Source: Eutreptiella sp. 'Long Island Sound 2002' (Eukaryota; Euglenozoa; Euglenophyceae; Eutreptiales; Eutreptiaceae). From it: a stretch of 64,000 nucleotides of DNA. Made by a program: the position numbers and the translations under genes. The notes beneath the pieces are model-generated. The model ran no database searches. It saw only the letters and a program-made list of their open reading frames with translations, and was not told the origin of the DNA. The first letter of the stretch is position 1. Every line of letters begins with the position of its first letter. This document shows, piece after piece, positions 10,783-21,710 of the stretch. The stretch lies in contig OZ038387.1 in NCBI GenBank assembly GCA_964036045.1, forward strand, positions 56,328,427 to 56,392,426, read 5' to 3'.

Positions 10783-11602
10783 TCACTGCTGCTTGTATTT
10801 CTTGTTTTTCTTCCACAGGACGCCAATGTCAGCATGAGCGACAACCTTTAGTTCTCGATCGCCGGGAAACGGGAGATCCGCAGACGAGGACGTCGTGCAA
10901 GAATTTTGCACGTTTTGTATGTGTGCAATTGACTGTTTTTGTGTCAGACAGTGCATGAGTGAGCCAAATGTGTGCTCGCACTTCAGGTCACCTCCCGGTA
11001 CGACATCAAATGGCACCAGAAACACCATGTCCTGCAGCTCCAAACCCTCAGCGTGCTCACTCTGCCGCGGGACAGCTACTGTCATTTCCACAAAACCCGC
11101 TCCGGGAAAGATGCATCGGCCCTCAATCACATGATCCTCGTACAGCTCCATCAGTGTTGTGTGGAATGTGGCCGTGTGCTCCACACCGCGCTCTGCAATG
11201 GCCATGGAGCGCTGCAGAAGTGGATGTGGCGGACGGCCCCACGGGATAGTCTGCTGGTCTGGGAGGACGGTGTCCAGAGCCTGCGTACGGTTCTCCAGTG
11301 GGCCCTGTTCGACAAGTGGTTGGCTCAGCACTGCATGTGCGATGGTGCCAGCATATCTGAACGAGCTGACTCCCGCAAATAGTGTCTCTCTCGGTGTTGG
11401 AGAAAATGACTGCAGTGCTTCCACTGCCGTTGGGAAGTGCACTTTGCAGCGCTTTATGACTGCCTCAATCCTGTGGTTCAACTTTTTTAGTTCAGCATTA
11501 GGAGTGGCCTGCTTCTGTTGCAGGGTCAGGGCTGCCTTCAAGATGCCTGCAATCCCAGCAGCAGCCTCAAGATGCCCAATTGATTCGGGCCCTGCGACGT
11601 AG

Positions 11603-11960
11603 AGACGTCAGGATAGCATCAGGATGGCGTCAGGATAGCATCCGGATGACGTCAGGATGGCATCAGGATGGCGTCAGGATGGCGTCACGATGGCGTCAGG
11701 ATGGCGTCAGGATGCGTCAAGATCGCTGTCAGGATGTCGTCAGGATGATGGGTAGTTTGGCGTCAGGATGGTGTCAGGTTGCGCCAGGATGCGTGAGGAT
11801 GGCGTCAGAAAAACGCTAGAATAGCATCAGGATGGCGTCAGGGAGAGTCAGGGTAGCGTCAGGATGGCGTCAGGATGGCGTCAGGATATCATGGTGGCAT
11901 CAGGATGGCGTCAGAAAAGCGTCAGAATAGCGTCAGGATGGCGTCAGGATGACGCCACCA
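11603..11960. repeat. Left minisatellite of DNA-3, ~11-bp unit GGCGTCAGGAT
   Basis: About 30 imperfect copies of GGCGTCAGGAT with variants (AGCATCAGGAT, GTCAGAAAAGC). It begins just inside the left TIR. The same unit in the same orientation fills the right side of the element. Confidence 0.9.
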
Positions 11961-12324
11961 GGACCTGAGGGCATCTCAGGGGCCCAAGGAGGCCTTTGGG
12001 GTTGATACTTACCAGAAATAGGTTACACATAAAAGATAAAATGCTGTATCAGGTGCAAACCTAATGAGATGTTTTGAACATCTTTGAGAAGGTTTCAACA
12101 GAAAAATATCTTTGCTTTCTGGCATAATGATGGTTTAAGTGAAAAGCTAGCACTGAGGAGCAGCGAGGAAGGCCACGCGTAGCCTTGAACCCCATCCGCA
12201 ATCCCGATAGGAAGAAAATGGTTTACAGGTATGCAATTTACGACTGTTCAGTTTGATTTTGTGTTTGTTCCGTTTCATTAAGATTAGTGGTTGAATTTTT
12301 CTTTCTGTTCTGCGTGTGCAGGGC

Positions 12325-12690
12325 GACACAAAAAGCAAGTGAAGAAGAAGGAGAAGAAGAACAGTCGGGAAGAATATGAAGAGAGAAAGAAGGTGACGAA
12401 GAAGACGAAGAAGGAGCACAAGAGGAAGAAGGAGAGAAGAGAAGAAAAGAAAAAGAAAAGAAGACGGAGCCGAAATCCAAGGTCTGCTTGCCGCTGCTGC
12501 TGCTGAAGCTGCCGCTGCCGCCGTGTGTGTTGGATCTGCTGCTGGATCCGCTGCTGCTTGCTGGTGGTGTTGCTGCTGCAGCTTGCTGCTGCGGCTGGTG
12601 CTGCTGCTGCTTGTTTATGGTGCTGCTGCTGCTTGCTGGTGGTGGTGCTACAGCTTGCTGCTGCTGCTGCTGCTGCTTGCTCTGAATGTT
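12325..12690. repeat. Purine-rich tract followed by CTG-rich triplet repeat in DNA-3
   Basis: 12325-12478 is nearly all purine on the plus strand (GAAGAAGAAGGAGAAGAAG type). 12487-12690 is a degenerate CTG/GCT array with phrases such as GCTGCTGCTTGCTGGTGGTG. Both give long low-complexity frames (Lys/Glu or Cys/Leu runs) that I do not regard as genes. Confidence 0.75.
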
Positions 12691-12692
12691 AT

Positions 12693-13092
12693 TTGAGTGT
12701 TTCCGCGTGCTGTGAGTGTCATTTGAGTGTTCGCGCGTGCTGTGAGTGTCAGTTGTGTGTTGGCGCGTGCTGTGAGTGTCAATTGAGTGTCCGCGCGTGC
12801 TGTGAGTGTCATTTGAGTGTTCGCGCGTGCTGTGACTTTCATGTGAGTGTCGGCACGTGCTGTGAGTGTCATTTGAGTGTCGGCGCGTGCTGTGAGTGTC
12901 ATTTGAGTGTTTTCGCGTGCTGTGAGTGTCATTTGAGTGTCGGCGCGTGCTGTCATGTCACTTGAGTGTCGGCGCGTGCTGTGAGTGTCTTTTGATTGTC
13001 TGTGTGTCAGCGTGTGCTGTGAGTGTCATTTGAGTGTTCGCGCGTGCTGTGACTTTCATGTGAGTGTCGGCGCGTGCTGTGAGTGTCAGTAC
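12693..13092. repeat. 30-bp tandem repeat in DNA-3, about 13 copies
   Basis: The unit is close to GCGTGCTGTGAGTGTCATTT GAGTGTTCGC (30 bp). Because 30 is a multiple of three, both strands show open frames with a 10-residue periodic peptide; no start, composition or homology supports a protein. One copy near 12950 is shortened and one near 13000 is variant. A CCACACCA-rich tract follows at 13103-13166. Confidence 0.85.
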
Positions 13093-13169
13093 TTTGTTCG
13101 CCAAACCACAGCACAGCACACCACACCACCACACCGCACCACACCACAGCACCACACCACACCAATGGT

Positions 13170-14180
13170 TTCTGATGCACAGGGTGTCAAAGCCGAGATC
13201 GCAATGAGAGTGAATGAGAAGATGAGCGAAGTGAGCAACCACTATCATTGACTGGCCGGATTTCAATGCTGTGGAAGGCAGTACTCCGTTGCTATTCTCT
13301 CCCGAGTTGACTGTATGCAGAGAACCAAGGTCCCCTGGAAACCAACGAAAAGCCCGTTGCCTCGCAACCACTCGATGTGCGACACACTGGACCGCAAAGC
13401 CCCGCAAGCACGACATCGTTCGAAAGTCCGACGGATTTGGTGACACGCAGGACCACAGGCCCTTCCACCAACCGCAACACCTGTGAACCCCTGCCCCAGC
13501 CCCTTCCATATGCTCACAACACAATTGCCTCCTATTGTCCACACACACCACTGTGTCGTGTGAAGGCCATGGTGTGAAGAAGTTATGATTCTTATTCAAA
13601 CCTGCATTCTCCCCACTAGGGGTGCTTTGGTTGTTTATCCACAATTTCAAGTGGCTCAGGCTCATTCAGAACCTTTCTGAGTCCCTGCTCACCCTGTTGC
13701 CGCTGTTGTTACAGTACAGATGCGCTGCTGTTTACTGCCACCTGCTCCTTTGCTGTGCACCATCCAGATGTTTGACGAGTCTTGGTCTGAAGACATTGGG
13801 GCTCTCCCTCAGTTATTGTTGGAGATATCATTACTGTCAATGTTGGTGCCAACATTTTTCCAGATTCAATTGACACTTTGGCGGTGAGCAGACTGAGAAT
13901 GTGACAATGGGAATGCCATGCTGATTTGCTTTGTGCCAGTGTGTGTGCCAGGAATCCAGTTTTTTGAACGCTGTGCTCAAACTTCTGAAGGAGCACAATG
14001 CCTCACCCCATTTTCAGTAATCCTTGACAGTTTTCCTGCAGTAGGTTTCTTGCATATGTTGTATTTTTTTTTGTTTGATGCCAGTGCTCAGAGTGTATTG
14101 CATGACTATAAGCATGGCATGCACGTTCCAACCATTTTCTGGTTGATAAAGCTGGGGCGCACAAAAAACCTCAATTGATG
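13170..14180. other. Unique-looking DNA inside DNA-3, no gene recognised
   Basis: About 1 kb with overlapping short frames on both strands but no recognisable domain. It could be captured host sequence, since it is the only non-repetitive part of DNA-3. Confidence 0.4.
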
Positions 14181-14184
14181 AGGC

Positions 14185-14740
14185 ATGGATTGCAAGTAGA
14201 AAGCTTTGTACATTGGCAAAAGCATGGGATGCAAGAACGACATGTTTGAAAGGGGTATAATCAGGATGGGCATGGCCAATGAATGGCTTTCCTGATTATT
14301 CAGTAAAAAATGGTTCCAAACTTAAGAAGAAGGCAAAAAAACCATAAGTAGACGCGGCATGGAATGTAAGGCGAAAGCAGCTGTGCTTTGTCAAACCATC
14401 AACCTTTGAACCATTCAAATTCCGGAGTGGCAAAAACAAACATAAAAAAAAAGACTACGCATGGAATGCGAATTGAAACCTATTTTGCACTGGCAAAAGT
14501 GTGGGCTGCAAAAACAACATGTTTGAAAGCTTCCGAATAGCTTGGGTATTGAACGTATGATTGGACATTTTTTGCTAGGCAGTGGCAGAGGTAGATTGTA
14601 TGTTCAAACTGTTTTTGCATTGGTAAGATCCGGGGCGCCCAAAAAAAAGGATAAAATGACGACGTATGGAATGTAGATTGAAACCAAAAATGCATTGGCA
14701 AAAGCATGGGCTGAAAAAAGCAACATGATTGATAAGCTTC
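14185..14740. repeat. Imperfect dispersed repeat within DNA-3
   Basis: The pattern GCATGGAATG, then ATTGAAACC, then CATTGGCAAAAGCATGGG, then AACATGTTTGAAAGC recurs at about 14185, 14460 and 14665, with partial copies near 14350 and 14600. Copies are diverged and separated by 200-280 bp. Confidence 0.6.
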
Positions 14741-14814
14741 AAAAATAGAATAGGTTCTTTGGTTGGCAAAAAGATGATTTTTTCACCGTAATCAATGATT
14801 TTTGCAACAATTTA

Positions 14815-14838
14815 ACTAGGGTTAGGGTTAGGGTTACA
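14815..14838 (+). repeat. Short interstitial telomere-like repeat
   Basis: Reads CTAGGGTTAGGGTTAGGGTT: three GGGTTA-type units followed by ACACC. It lies between the dispersed repeat and the right minisatellite of DNA-3. Too short to show which telomere repeat the species uses. Confidence 0.6.
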
Positions 14839-14879
14839 CCTAAGTGTTAGGTTTGGGCCCCGGGCTGGATGAGGGGCAG

Positions 14880-15311
14880 GGTGCGTCAGGATGTTGTCAG
14901 GATGCGTCAGGATGGCGTCAGGAAGGCGTCAGGATGGCGTCAGGATGGCGTCAGGAATGGTTCACGTATGTGTCAGCAAGCGTCAGGGTAGCGTCAGGAT
15001 GGCGTCAGGATGGCGTCAGGAAAGTGTGAGGATAACGTTAAGATGGCGTCAGGATGGCGTCAGGGAACGTCAGGATAGTCCAATCGCGTCAGGAATGCGT
15101 CAGGATGCGTCAGGATGGCGTCAGGATGGCGTCAGGATGGCGTCAGGATGCGTCAGGATGGCGTCAGGCAGGCGTCAGAGGTGTGTCAGGGTAGTGGTGT
15201 AGGCGTCAGGAGCACGTCACGATGCGTCAGGATGTGTCAGGAAGGCGTCAGGGTGGCGTCAGGAAGGCGTCAGGAAAATTTAGCGTCAGGATGGCGTCAG
15301 GATGACGTCAA
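14880..15311. repeat. Right minisatellite of DNA-3, ~11-bp unit GGCGTCAGGAT
   Basis: About 35 imperfect copies of GGCGTCAGGAT in the same orientation as the left array, ending at the right TIR. Same-orientation arrays inside inverted ends mean the arrays are not part of the TIRs. Confidence 0.9.
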
Positions 15312-16965
15312 ACGACGCAGGGCCCGAATCAAATATTGGCCTTTACAGATCCCATCACTATGGGGTGTTCCTGCTGTTGCTCATGGCTCATAACACGTGC
15401 AACTGCTTCCACTTCGATTGGATCACCAAGAACAGTGCCAGTTCCATGAGCCTCCAAGTAGTCGTGCCCTGCAACTCTTGCATCCCTCAACGTTGCATGC
15501 AACAGCTTTTCTTGGGACCGCACATTAGGAGCCGTCAAGGATGCACTGATCCCATCCTGCGCCACTCCCACGCCACGTACCACAGCATGAATTTTGTCCT
15601 TGTCACATACGGCAGCATCAAAGAACTTGAGCAATACTGTGCCCCAACCCTCACCTCGGGCGTACCCATCAGCAGACTGACCAAACGTGTGGCATCAACC
15701 AGTTGGAGATGTCATACCTGCAATATCAAAATGCTTGCTTACTGTTGGTGTTAGCATGGCGTTTACCCCTGTCACCAGAGCACAATCACAGTCTTCATGT
15801 TGCAGTGATCGAACTGCCGCATGTAGCGCGACCAGAGAGGCTGAGCAGGCTGTGTCGTATACAACACTTGGCCCTTCCAAACTGAATACAAACGAGATGC
15901 GGCCGGCAGCCGTTGCATGCGATGTATTGTTTGCCAAGTACACACTATTATCTTGGTGGAATCTATTGGCAAGGTCTACGGCATCCATCGCTGATATACC
16001 GACAAATACACCTCCTTTCCTCCCTACAGTGGACTTTTTGGTGTACCCTGCAGCATAGAATGCGGTATACGAGCCCTCCAAAACAAGCCGCTGCTGAGGG
16101 TCCATTGCTGATGCTTCCGCCACAGAGATGCCAAACACATGCGGGTCAAACATATCCAAATACTGTACAAAACCACCGTACAGCATCCAGCTCTTGACGT
16201 CTGAGGTCAGTGATGAGTCATATGATGTCACCGCATCCACGTCCCAGCGTTCAAAAGGCACTTTGCCCACACAGTTTGCAGTGGACCGAACCACATCGCA
16301 GAGAATGTCAGAACCCTCAATGCCTTGTGCAAACCTGCAGCTCATGCCAGTTATGGCAACATCCTGGCCAACAGATGTCCATTCCCTGAGGGGGATGCAT
16401 TGATCACCACCAGAATGAGGTGCAGAAGTATCAGCCACCCCACTCAAATGATGTGCAAGAGCGTTGATGGTGGGGTGATGAAACACAATTGTTGGTGACA
16501 ATGTCATGTTCAATCTGTTGCTCACTTCATGGACAAGCTCTCCAACAGTAAGAGAATCAAATCCCATCTTCATTAGGGGTGTGCTCATCTCACTCTTCCA
16601 CAGATCAGTCTTGTTGAGGATCGCTCTAACAACACCAAAAACTGTGCTGAGGACTTGAGAATGTTTGCTGGGTGTCCCATTCGCAGGACAGGCAACGGGC
16701 TCCGGTGCAGCCAAATCATAGCAGATAAGTACCCCATAGCCTTTGTTGGCTAAATCTTGAGGGCACCAGTCATGCATGACGCTGACGACTTTGGCACCAG
16801 CGAACCGATGGAAATTGAGGCCCTGGTCTTCTTCTCTCTCGACGTACTCATTGTAGGAAAGTACTTGACGGGCCGAAGATGATGAGGGTCCAACTACCGA
16901 TTCCGCCGTGGGCGCTGATGGCTCTGTTGTGGTTAATGAGGCAGATGATGGGGGAAGAAAGTTTC

Positions 16966-17034
16966 ATAGTGATTTCAACACTGTGTTTTTTGTTGTGCCT
17001 CTCCTGCTGCTTGCTGCTGGTTCAGGGTTTAGCA
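16966..17034. repeat. ~65-bp sequence shared with 63822-63886
   Basis: Contains ATAGTGATTTCAACACTGTG followed by TTTTTTGTTGTGCCTCTCCT and GCTGCTTGCTGCTGGT; nearly the same run is at 63822-63886 near the right window end. Here it lies just upstream of the polyketide synthase open frame (minus strand). Too short to classify. Confidence 0.7.
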
Positions 17035-17221
17035 CATATTGCAACTCAGGATGAAATTTTACATGTTTGAGAAAAACTGATTGGAAAACTGCCCCAAGGG
17101 CTCACTCTCATCCACAGTGCCATCTTGAGATGTGCACTCTTTGTTTTTGGGTCCCATAGGTGCTGAGGTGGCATGGCTTGTGGCGCTGAGGTCACTGCCA
17201 TGTCACATGGGATAATCGTAC

Positions 17222-20220
17222 TGACGCGTTCCCGTGGGGGGCCTGGCCACGGGACGCTGCGGTGGACACGCACAAGCAAGCAGGCAGGCAAAGCACTGCG
17301 CTCACAGGGGCATCATTACGCTCGTGTCATGTGACAAAGCGTTTCAGGATCCTTGCCACTCTGAAACAAGGGAACCAAAGTATGTACAGCAACACATCAG
17401 AATATGTACACATGGGGTTAAGACTGGACTGGGGTGAGGGCATCACAGGGCAATAGACACTCAGTCCAAACTCATATCCCGATCCCAGGTCCGACCCTCT
17501 CAGTGGCTGGCAGGGGCGGGGGCTCAAACACAACCCATGCCCTACTCAGTCCGGACCCTGAAACCCTGCCAATAGGGGAGGGTGTCCCGCCCAGCCACAG
17601 GCGAGTTCCTGGGAGCCAAGGGGCTCCAAGGCCAACCTACAGTGCTTCCTTTTGCTCCCTTAACGAAAGGTCCCAACTCCACTCTGAGCCAGAGATAAGG
17701 CCCCGCCATTATCCGCTAGGAGTTGGTAGCTGAAAATGGGCTGTTTCAGCCCATACTGATATTAGCTCGAAAAACTCCAAAATTGCCCCCTCGTCCGGAC
17801 CCGCCAGGTAGGGACGAGGCAATTGACCCTATGCCCTTCGAGTAGGAACTCTTTGGAGCCCTCACCCAACCTGGCTTCCTCTGATGTCCCGGCATCAGGG
17901 CACCACGGGTTCGTCAAGTGGGCTCACCATGCCAAAATCACCAAAATTGGCATCATTCCCACGCGTGGCTCGCCTGGCCAGGGCAAGGCCAATGGCTCAA
18001 AGGATAGGAGGCAGGACCTAGGGCATATATCTGAGTGCAGAACTTAAAATTGGGTCCGGGCTCCTTGTGGGCATAGAGATATGGGGCGGCCAATTGACCA
18101 CACGGGGGGGTGAAATTGGGGTCCCAAAAGGGGGTCATTTTGGCTGCTCAAAATGAGCCAAAATCCGGGGTACCCCCAATGGTATATCTCCACGCCGGCT
18201 TGGAGATCGGATCCGCCATTCCATATGTCATCCACCAGGAGTCCAACAGAGACTCCCATGCCTTTGGCTCTCAAAGATCTCCACGCCAGTCGGCGTGGTG
18301 ACAACCCCAATTGGGTCCACAACTGCCAAAATGGCGAAATTGTCCACACTCACTTTGGGCTAGCACCTTGACGAAGGTTGCTCCGCTTCGCCCACGTGGT
18401 GTGCGAACCATGGTGACCAATATCCATAACACCCATGTCATATATGGTCCATTGGTCCATGCGTCCGGCGTGCACGAGGGGGCTGAACATGGTGCACGGC
18501 GGCCAGAAAATGTGGAAAATTGCTCAAAATGGCCCAAAATGCGCACACTCATGGGTGGGGCAAATGAGGTACATGCCCGACTTGGACCGGAGTGTGCCAT
18601 AGGATTGGCATCAAGTCATATGTGTCCAACATATCTTTTGGGCGTCGCCCAACTCCTCCGGTTTTGGGAATGGCAGGGTCGCCAAGTGAGTCCATGATTT
18701 GGGATCGTCCCAAATCGCCAACATGGCGGCCACGGTATGCCAAGCCCAAGGGGAGTTGTTCGCCGGGTCCAAGATATGTTGGGCACCGAAGTATGTACTC
18801 TCATAACATACTTGAGTCATGATGTCAATTGAGCGCAACGTGGAGATACACGGTCGCCACTTGACATCATGACGGGCAAAAAACAGCAAAGTTGGCGAAA
18901 AGACACGCAAAAGTGCCCTGAAAACTACACAAATATATTATAATATCTTCGGCTTGGATTGAGTAATCGACCAATCCTTCTAAACACAATGACTCGACAC
19001 CAATGACCTTCGATTCCACATATGTGCTCCACTTGGGGCGCTTTGGAAGGCCGCACGCGCTGCCTCCCAAGTGGGCACATGCAAACATGGAATATTGCAA
19101 AAAACACACCTTGCTCGCAACGCATCGCTTCGGGAGTGCTCCACAAGCGTCCCTTCACGAAGGTTAGGCTTGGGAGTGTTGGTCCGGAGTACAATGCAGG
19201 GCCTCGTGCGATATGGGGTGCATTGGCGGGTTAGTCTTGGAATGGTGCACCCGCCAAATGGGCACGTGATATGACACCAAATATGGCATACAACCCTACC
19301 CTCGCCTTCTACACCCAACCTAGTGGCCTAGAATCAAAGTGTGCCTATATTCTAGAGTAACTTGAGACCCTTAACCCGCATGCAAGTGCTTTGGTCGAAA
19401 ATCGACCTCCTTTCGGAAAGCCGAATTTTAGCATGCACGCAAAATATATTGCCAATATATATATGGAGATCATATATGTACTATCCGGGGAAGACAAGTG
19501 ATATGCCCCGGATGTAGAGGCAAGCAAAGAGGGAGAAAACGCCAACTCAACATACTTCTACACGTACTTGCACGCCAAGTACGTGAGATTGCCCATTTCT
19601 TGGAAAACACTCAAAGTAAATAACCCTTTGGGCCTATGGAGTTGGGATCCCTTGACCTCATCCTATGACTATGGGGGGCAAAACCTCATACACAGTGCCT
19701 ATGAGGCACGTTAATTTGTCCTTGGGCGCTTGAACGCTCGTAACCCTTGTTATTCCACTTGGGGGTTCAAAGCGCCTTCGGCCGCCCAGATTTTCTGGGA
19801 AAAATCTGGGACGCGATGCGTTTTACCAAGGAAAAAATTGCGGATCACTCGAAGAGTGTTTCAGTCTTAACTTCAAGAAAAATCGTTTTACAGAATCATC
19901 TAATGCAGTGCACGGAACGGGCGACGTCTGGCGGCGATTTCACGACAATTAGAAATCGCGGTAGAAATCGGGTATTTCACCGATTTCTAACCGCAAATCA
20001 ACCAAGACAGTAAAATTATGGTAATTCCAGATCGACTTAATGGTTAGAAATCGGATTCCAGATTTCACGGGTTAGAGAACAGGGATATCCCGCTGACAGC
20101 CGGTGTCAACGGCGTCCGCACGGGTGTGACAGCTCACAGGCCTCCGGGCCGTGGGCCATAACGGGTGTGACGGCTCACAGGCCTCCGGGCCATGCGCCAT
20201 AGGTTCTGGGTACCGCTTCA
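17222..20220 (-). repeat. 3' LTR of LTR-A
   Basis: A 2,999-bp copy parallel to 31309-34310. The 18.4-20.2 kb part is almost identical to its partner, while 17.5-18.3 kb shows clearly more differences (for example around 17630-17660 versus 31720-31750). No gene is recognised inside; short frames are not conserved beyond the DNA identity. It contains AT-rich TATATATATGG near 19455. Confidence 0.92.
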
Positions 20221-20232
20221 GCCCCCTCCTTA
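20221..20232 (-). promoter_or_regulatory. Polypurine tract of LTR-A
   Basis: On the minus strand AAGGAGGGGGC lies immediately before the LTR start TGAAGCGG, the expected site for plus-strand DNA priming. Confidence 0.7.
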
Positions 20233-20324
20233 GAGCAAACCCTGGGGGGGCTCGATAACACCCAAGCATGGCAGCGGATACCCAGGACCATCCCCTGAAG
20301 GGGGGGGGGTGTCACATCCTCACT

Positions 20325-20984
20325 TCAGGCCGATTTGCGGGTTAGGCTGCCCAGTACAATCCCACAGTAAGACAGGTACGGTGCTGTAGCTGTTAGCATC
20401 TGCAAGTATAGTATCAAGTATCCAGTCCCGGGTCCTGGCGGCGATGGTGCGGCATCCAAAGGACCCGTTAACCCATACCAGGTGCACCAGGTGCCGGCTG
20501 CGACGGTCACTACCACAGTGGCAGTGGCATACACGGCCAACATAGGCGTCACACGACGACCGAGGTGGTCCCACAGGTCAAAAGCGACCACAAAGATCCA
20601 TCTGGCTACCCCAGGCTTCCCAAGGCCGCAGTCTGGGGGAGAGTCCCCACGGGTCCTTCCTTGGGCGCACCATGTCCATATCCACGACGCGAGTCCAGAG
20701 TGGTAAAGCCGAACGAGCTCCTCCATAAGGGATCGGGCATCAAGGCCGTCTTTCCCTCGCCCTATTACCACGAAGGCCATGCATGGGGGAGTCCCCATGC
20801 AGTCTGGGCGGAGGCGTCGACTCCTCAAACCACCAGTTTCCCAGGCAGACTGACCGAGGTCAGGACACCGGAGGTCGCCACCCGACTGCAAGTGCGTTTG
20901 CGAGTCGGTAGGCTCACACTGGGACTGACAGTGGCGGACCGCTGGGAGTGTAGTCAGGCAACTGGGCTTCCCGCCTGGCGCCAT
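20325..20984 (-). CDS. Hydrophobic ORF between integrase and 3' LTR (env position)
   Basis: A 219-residue frame in the element's orientation, in the 1.5-kb interval between chromodomain and 3' LTR. It has a strong membrane-type segment near residues 145-170 (TPMLAVYATATVVVTVAAG) and a weaker one near 195-212. No signal peptide, cysteine pattern or fusion motif identifies an envelope protein, and the N-terminal third looks arbitrary. Position is the main argument; chance is a serious alternative. Confidence 0.25.
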   Translation of the reverse strand: MAPGGKPSCLTTLPAVRHCQSQCEPTDSQTHLQSGGDLRCPDLGQSAWETGGLRSRRLRPDCMGTPPCMAFVVIGRGKDGLDARSLMEELVRLYHSGLASWIWTWCAQGRTRGDSPPDCGLGKPGVARWIFVVAFDLWDHLGRRVTPMLAVYATATVVVTVAAGTWCTWYGLTGPLDAAPSPPGPGTGYLILYLQMLTATAPYLSYCGIVLGSLTRKSA

Positions 20985-21710
20985 CAGGATCTCAGCACAT
21001 CACAGCCACCAGGGCACACGGTATCACGGGCACTCAAACAGAAGAATCTTTACTTGGGTACTGGTCCAGGTTGGACCTTATGTAAGAGCATGTACACGGC
21101 GACTCAGGGCGCCTTTGTATTCTGATTCGCATCCCCTCGGGGGCGAAAAACAGTCCATATTTCAGTGATGGGCTGATAATACGCAACATACAGATGCACA
21201 TATCCTGGGGGGCAGAAAAGTAAGTAATAGACGGGGTAAATAGGCGTATAAACACACTCTGGATAGAGCGCCAAACCACGCCCCGGTTAGGATAAGGCAT
21301 ATGCAGGAGGGTGGACAGGAAAACGCCTGAGTTCAGGCCATATATAGTCTGCAGACACACGTAGACTGGTCTGGATCCCGCAAGTGCCATGGGACCAGAC
21401 CACACACCCAAAAATTGCAATGCCGACGACAGCGGCATCCGTTGCGCAACGTCGTATGGGCTTCAAGGCCCTAAGAGCTCAGGAAATGTCAAGGTCAGTC
21501 GCCCTGCCTGGTTTCCCAACGATTCAGCAGGCGGAGAGTGACGAATAGAAGTGGAAGACAGGGGCCATCCTCCCCTGGATTCAGCAGGGAGGGGTATATG
21601 GCCACTCTGATGGCAGGTCACCGAAAGATAGAAGAGAGCAAGCAAGTGAGGGACGATCCGTCGACCTCACAAGCGCTCAAAATGCATCAGGCGAGAGCTC
21701 AGGGCGGTGA

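Larger units (their letters stand above)
11581..15331. mobile_element. DNA-3: non-autonomous element with TIRs TGATTCGGGCCCTGCG inserted in the PKS ketosynthase
   Basis: The left end reads TGATTCGGGCCCTGCGACGT (11581-11600); the right end on the minus strand reads TGATTCGGGCCCTGCGTCGT (15312-15331): 20-bp TIRs with one mismatch. Flanks are AAT on the plus strand at 11578-11580 and 15332-15334, a 3-bp target duplication. Deleting element plus one duplication rejoins the ketosynthase in frame across a strictly conserved motif. No transposase frame is visible. The interior is almost all tandem repeats. The boundaries lack GT-AG in either orientation, so an ordinary intron is unlikely, though unusual splicing of a TIR-bounded insert cannot be excluded. 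Confidence 0.85.
10783..16975 (-). pseudogene. Modular type I polyketide synthase fragment (ACP-KS-DH), interrupted by DNA-3 and an in-frame TGA
   Basis: Read on the minus strand, an open frame from about 16970 has a Ser/Thr/Pro-rich linker, then an acyl carrier protein with the phosphopantetheine site MGFDSLTVGEL (near 16560), then a ketosynthase: start VAITGMSCRF, active-site Cys in DTACSASL (near 15855), first His in EAHGTGT, second His in GHLEAAAG. A dehydratase follows directly with the catalytic motif HVIEGRCIFP (near 11120). No acyltransferase lies between KS and DH, as in AT-less (trans-acting AT) modules. The ketosynthase is cut by DNA-3 between KANI and GHLEAAAG (15332 / 11580). A TGA at 15695-15697 sits in frame before the ADGYARGEG motif, where relatives usually have Arg; CGA to TGA is the simplest explanation. 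The 5' end and everything after the DH are unresolved. The metabolite is unknown. Confidence 0.85.

Noticed and set aside
11603-11960. CRISPR-like array
   Set aside because: Units are about 11 bp, imperfect, have no spacers and lie in a eukaryotic transposon.
12525-12965. Long open frame with Cys-rich 10-residue repeats
   Set aside because: Direct product of a 30-bp tandem repeat; both strands are open and no start context or domain supports a gene.
11581-15331. DNA-3 as an ordinary spliceosomal intron of the PKS
   Set aside because: Borders show TIRs and a 3-bp duplication but no GT/GC donor or AG acceptor at positions that restore the frame.
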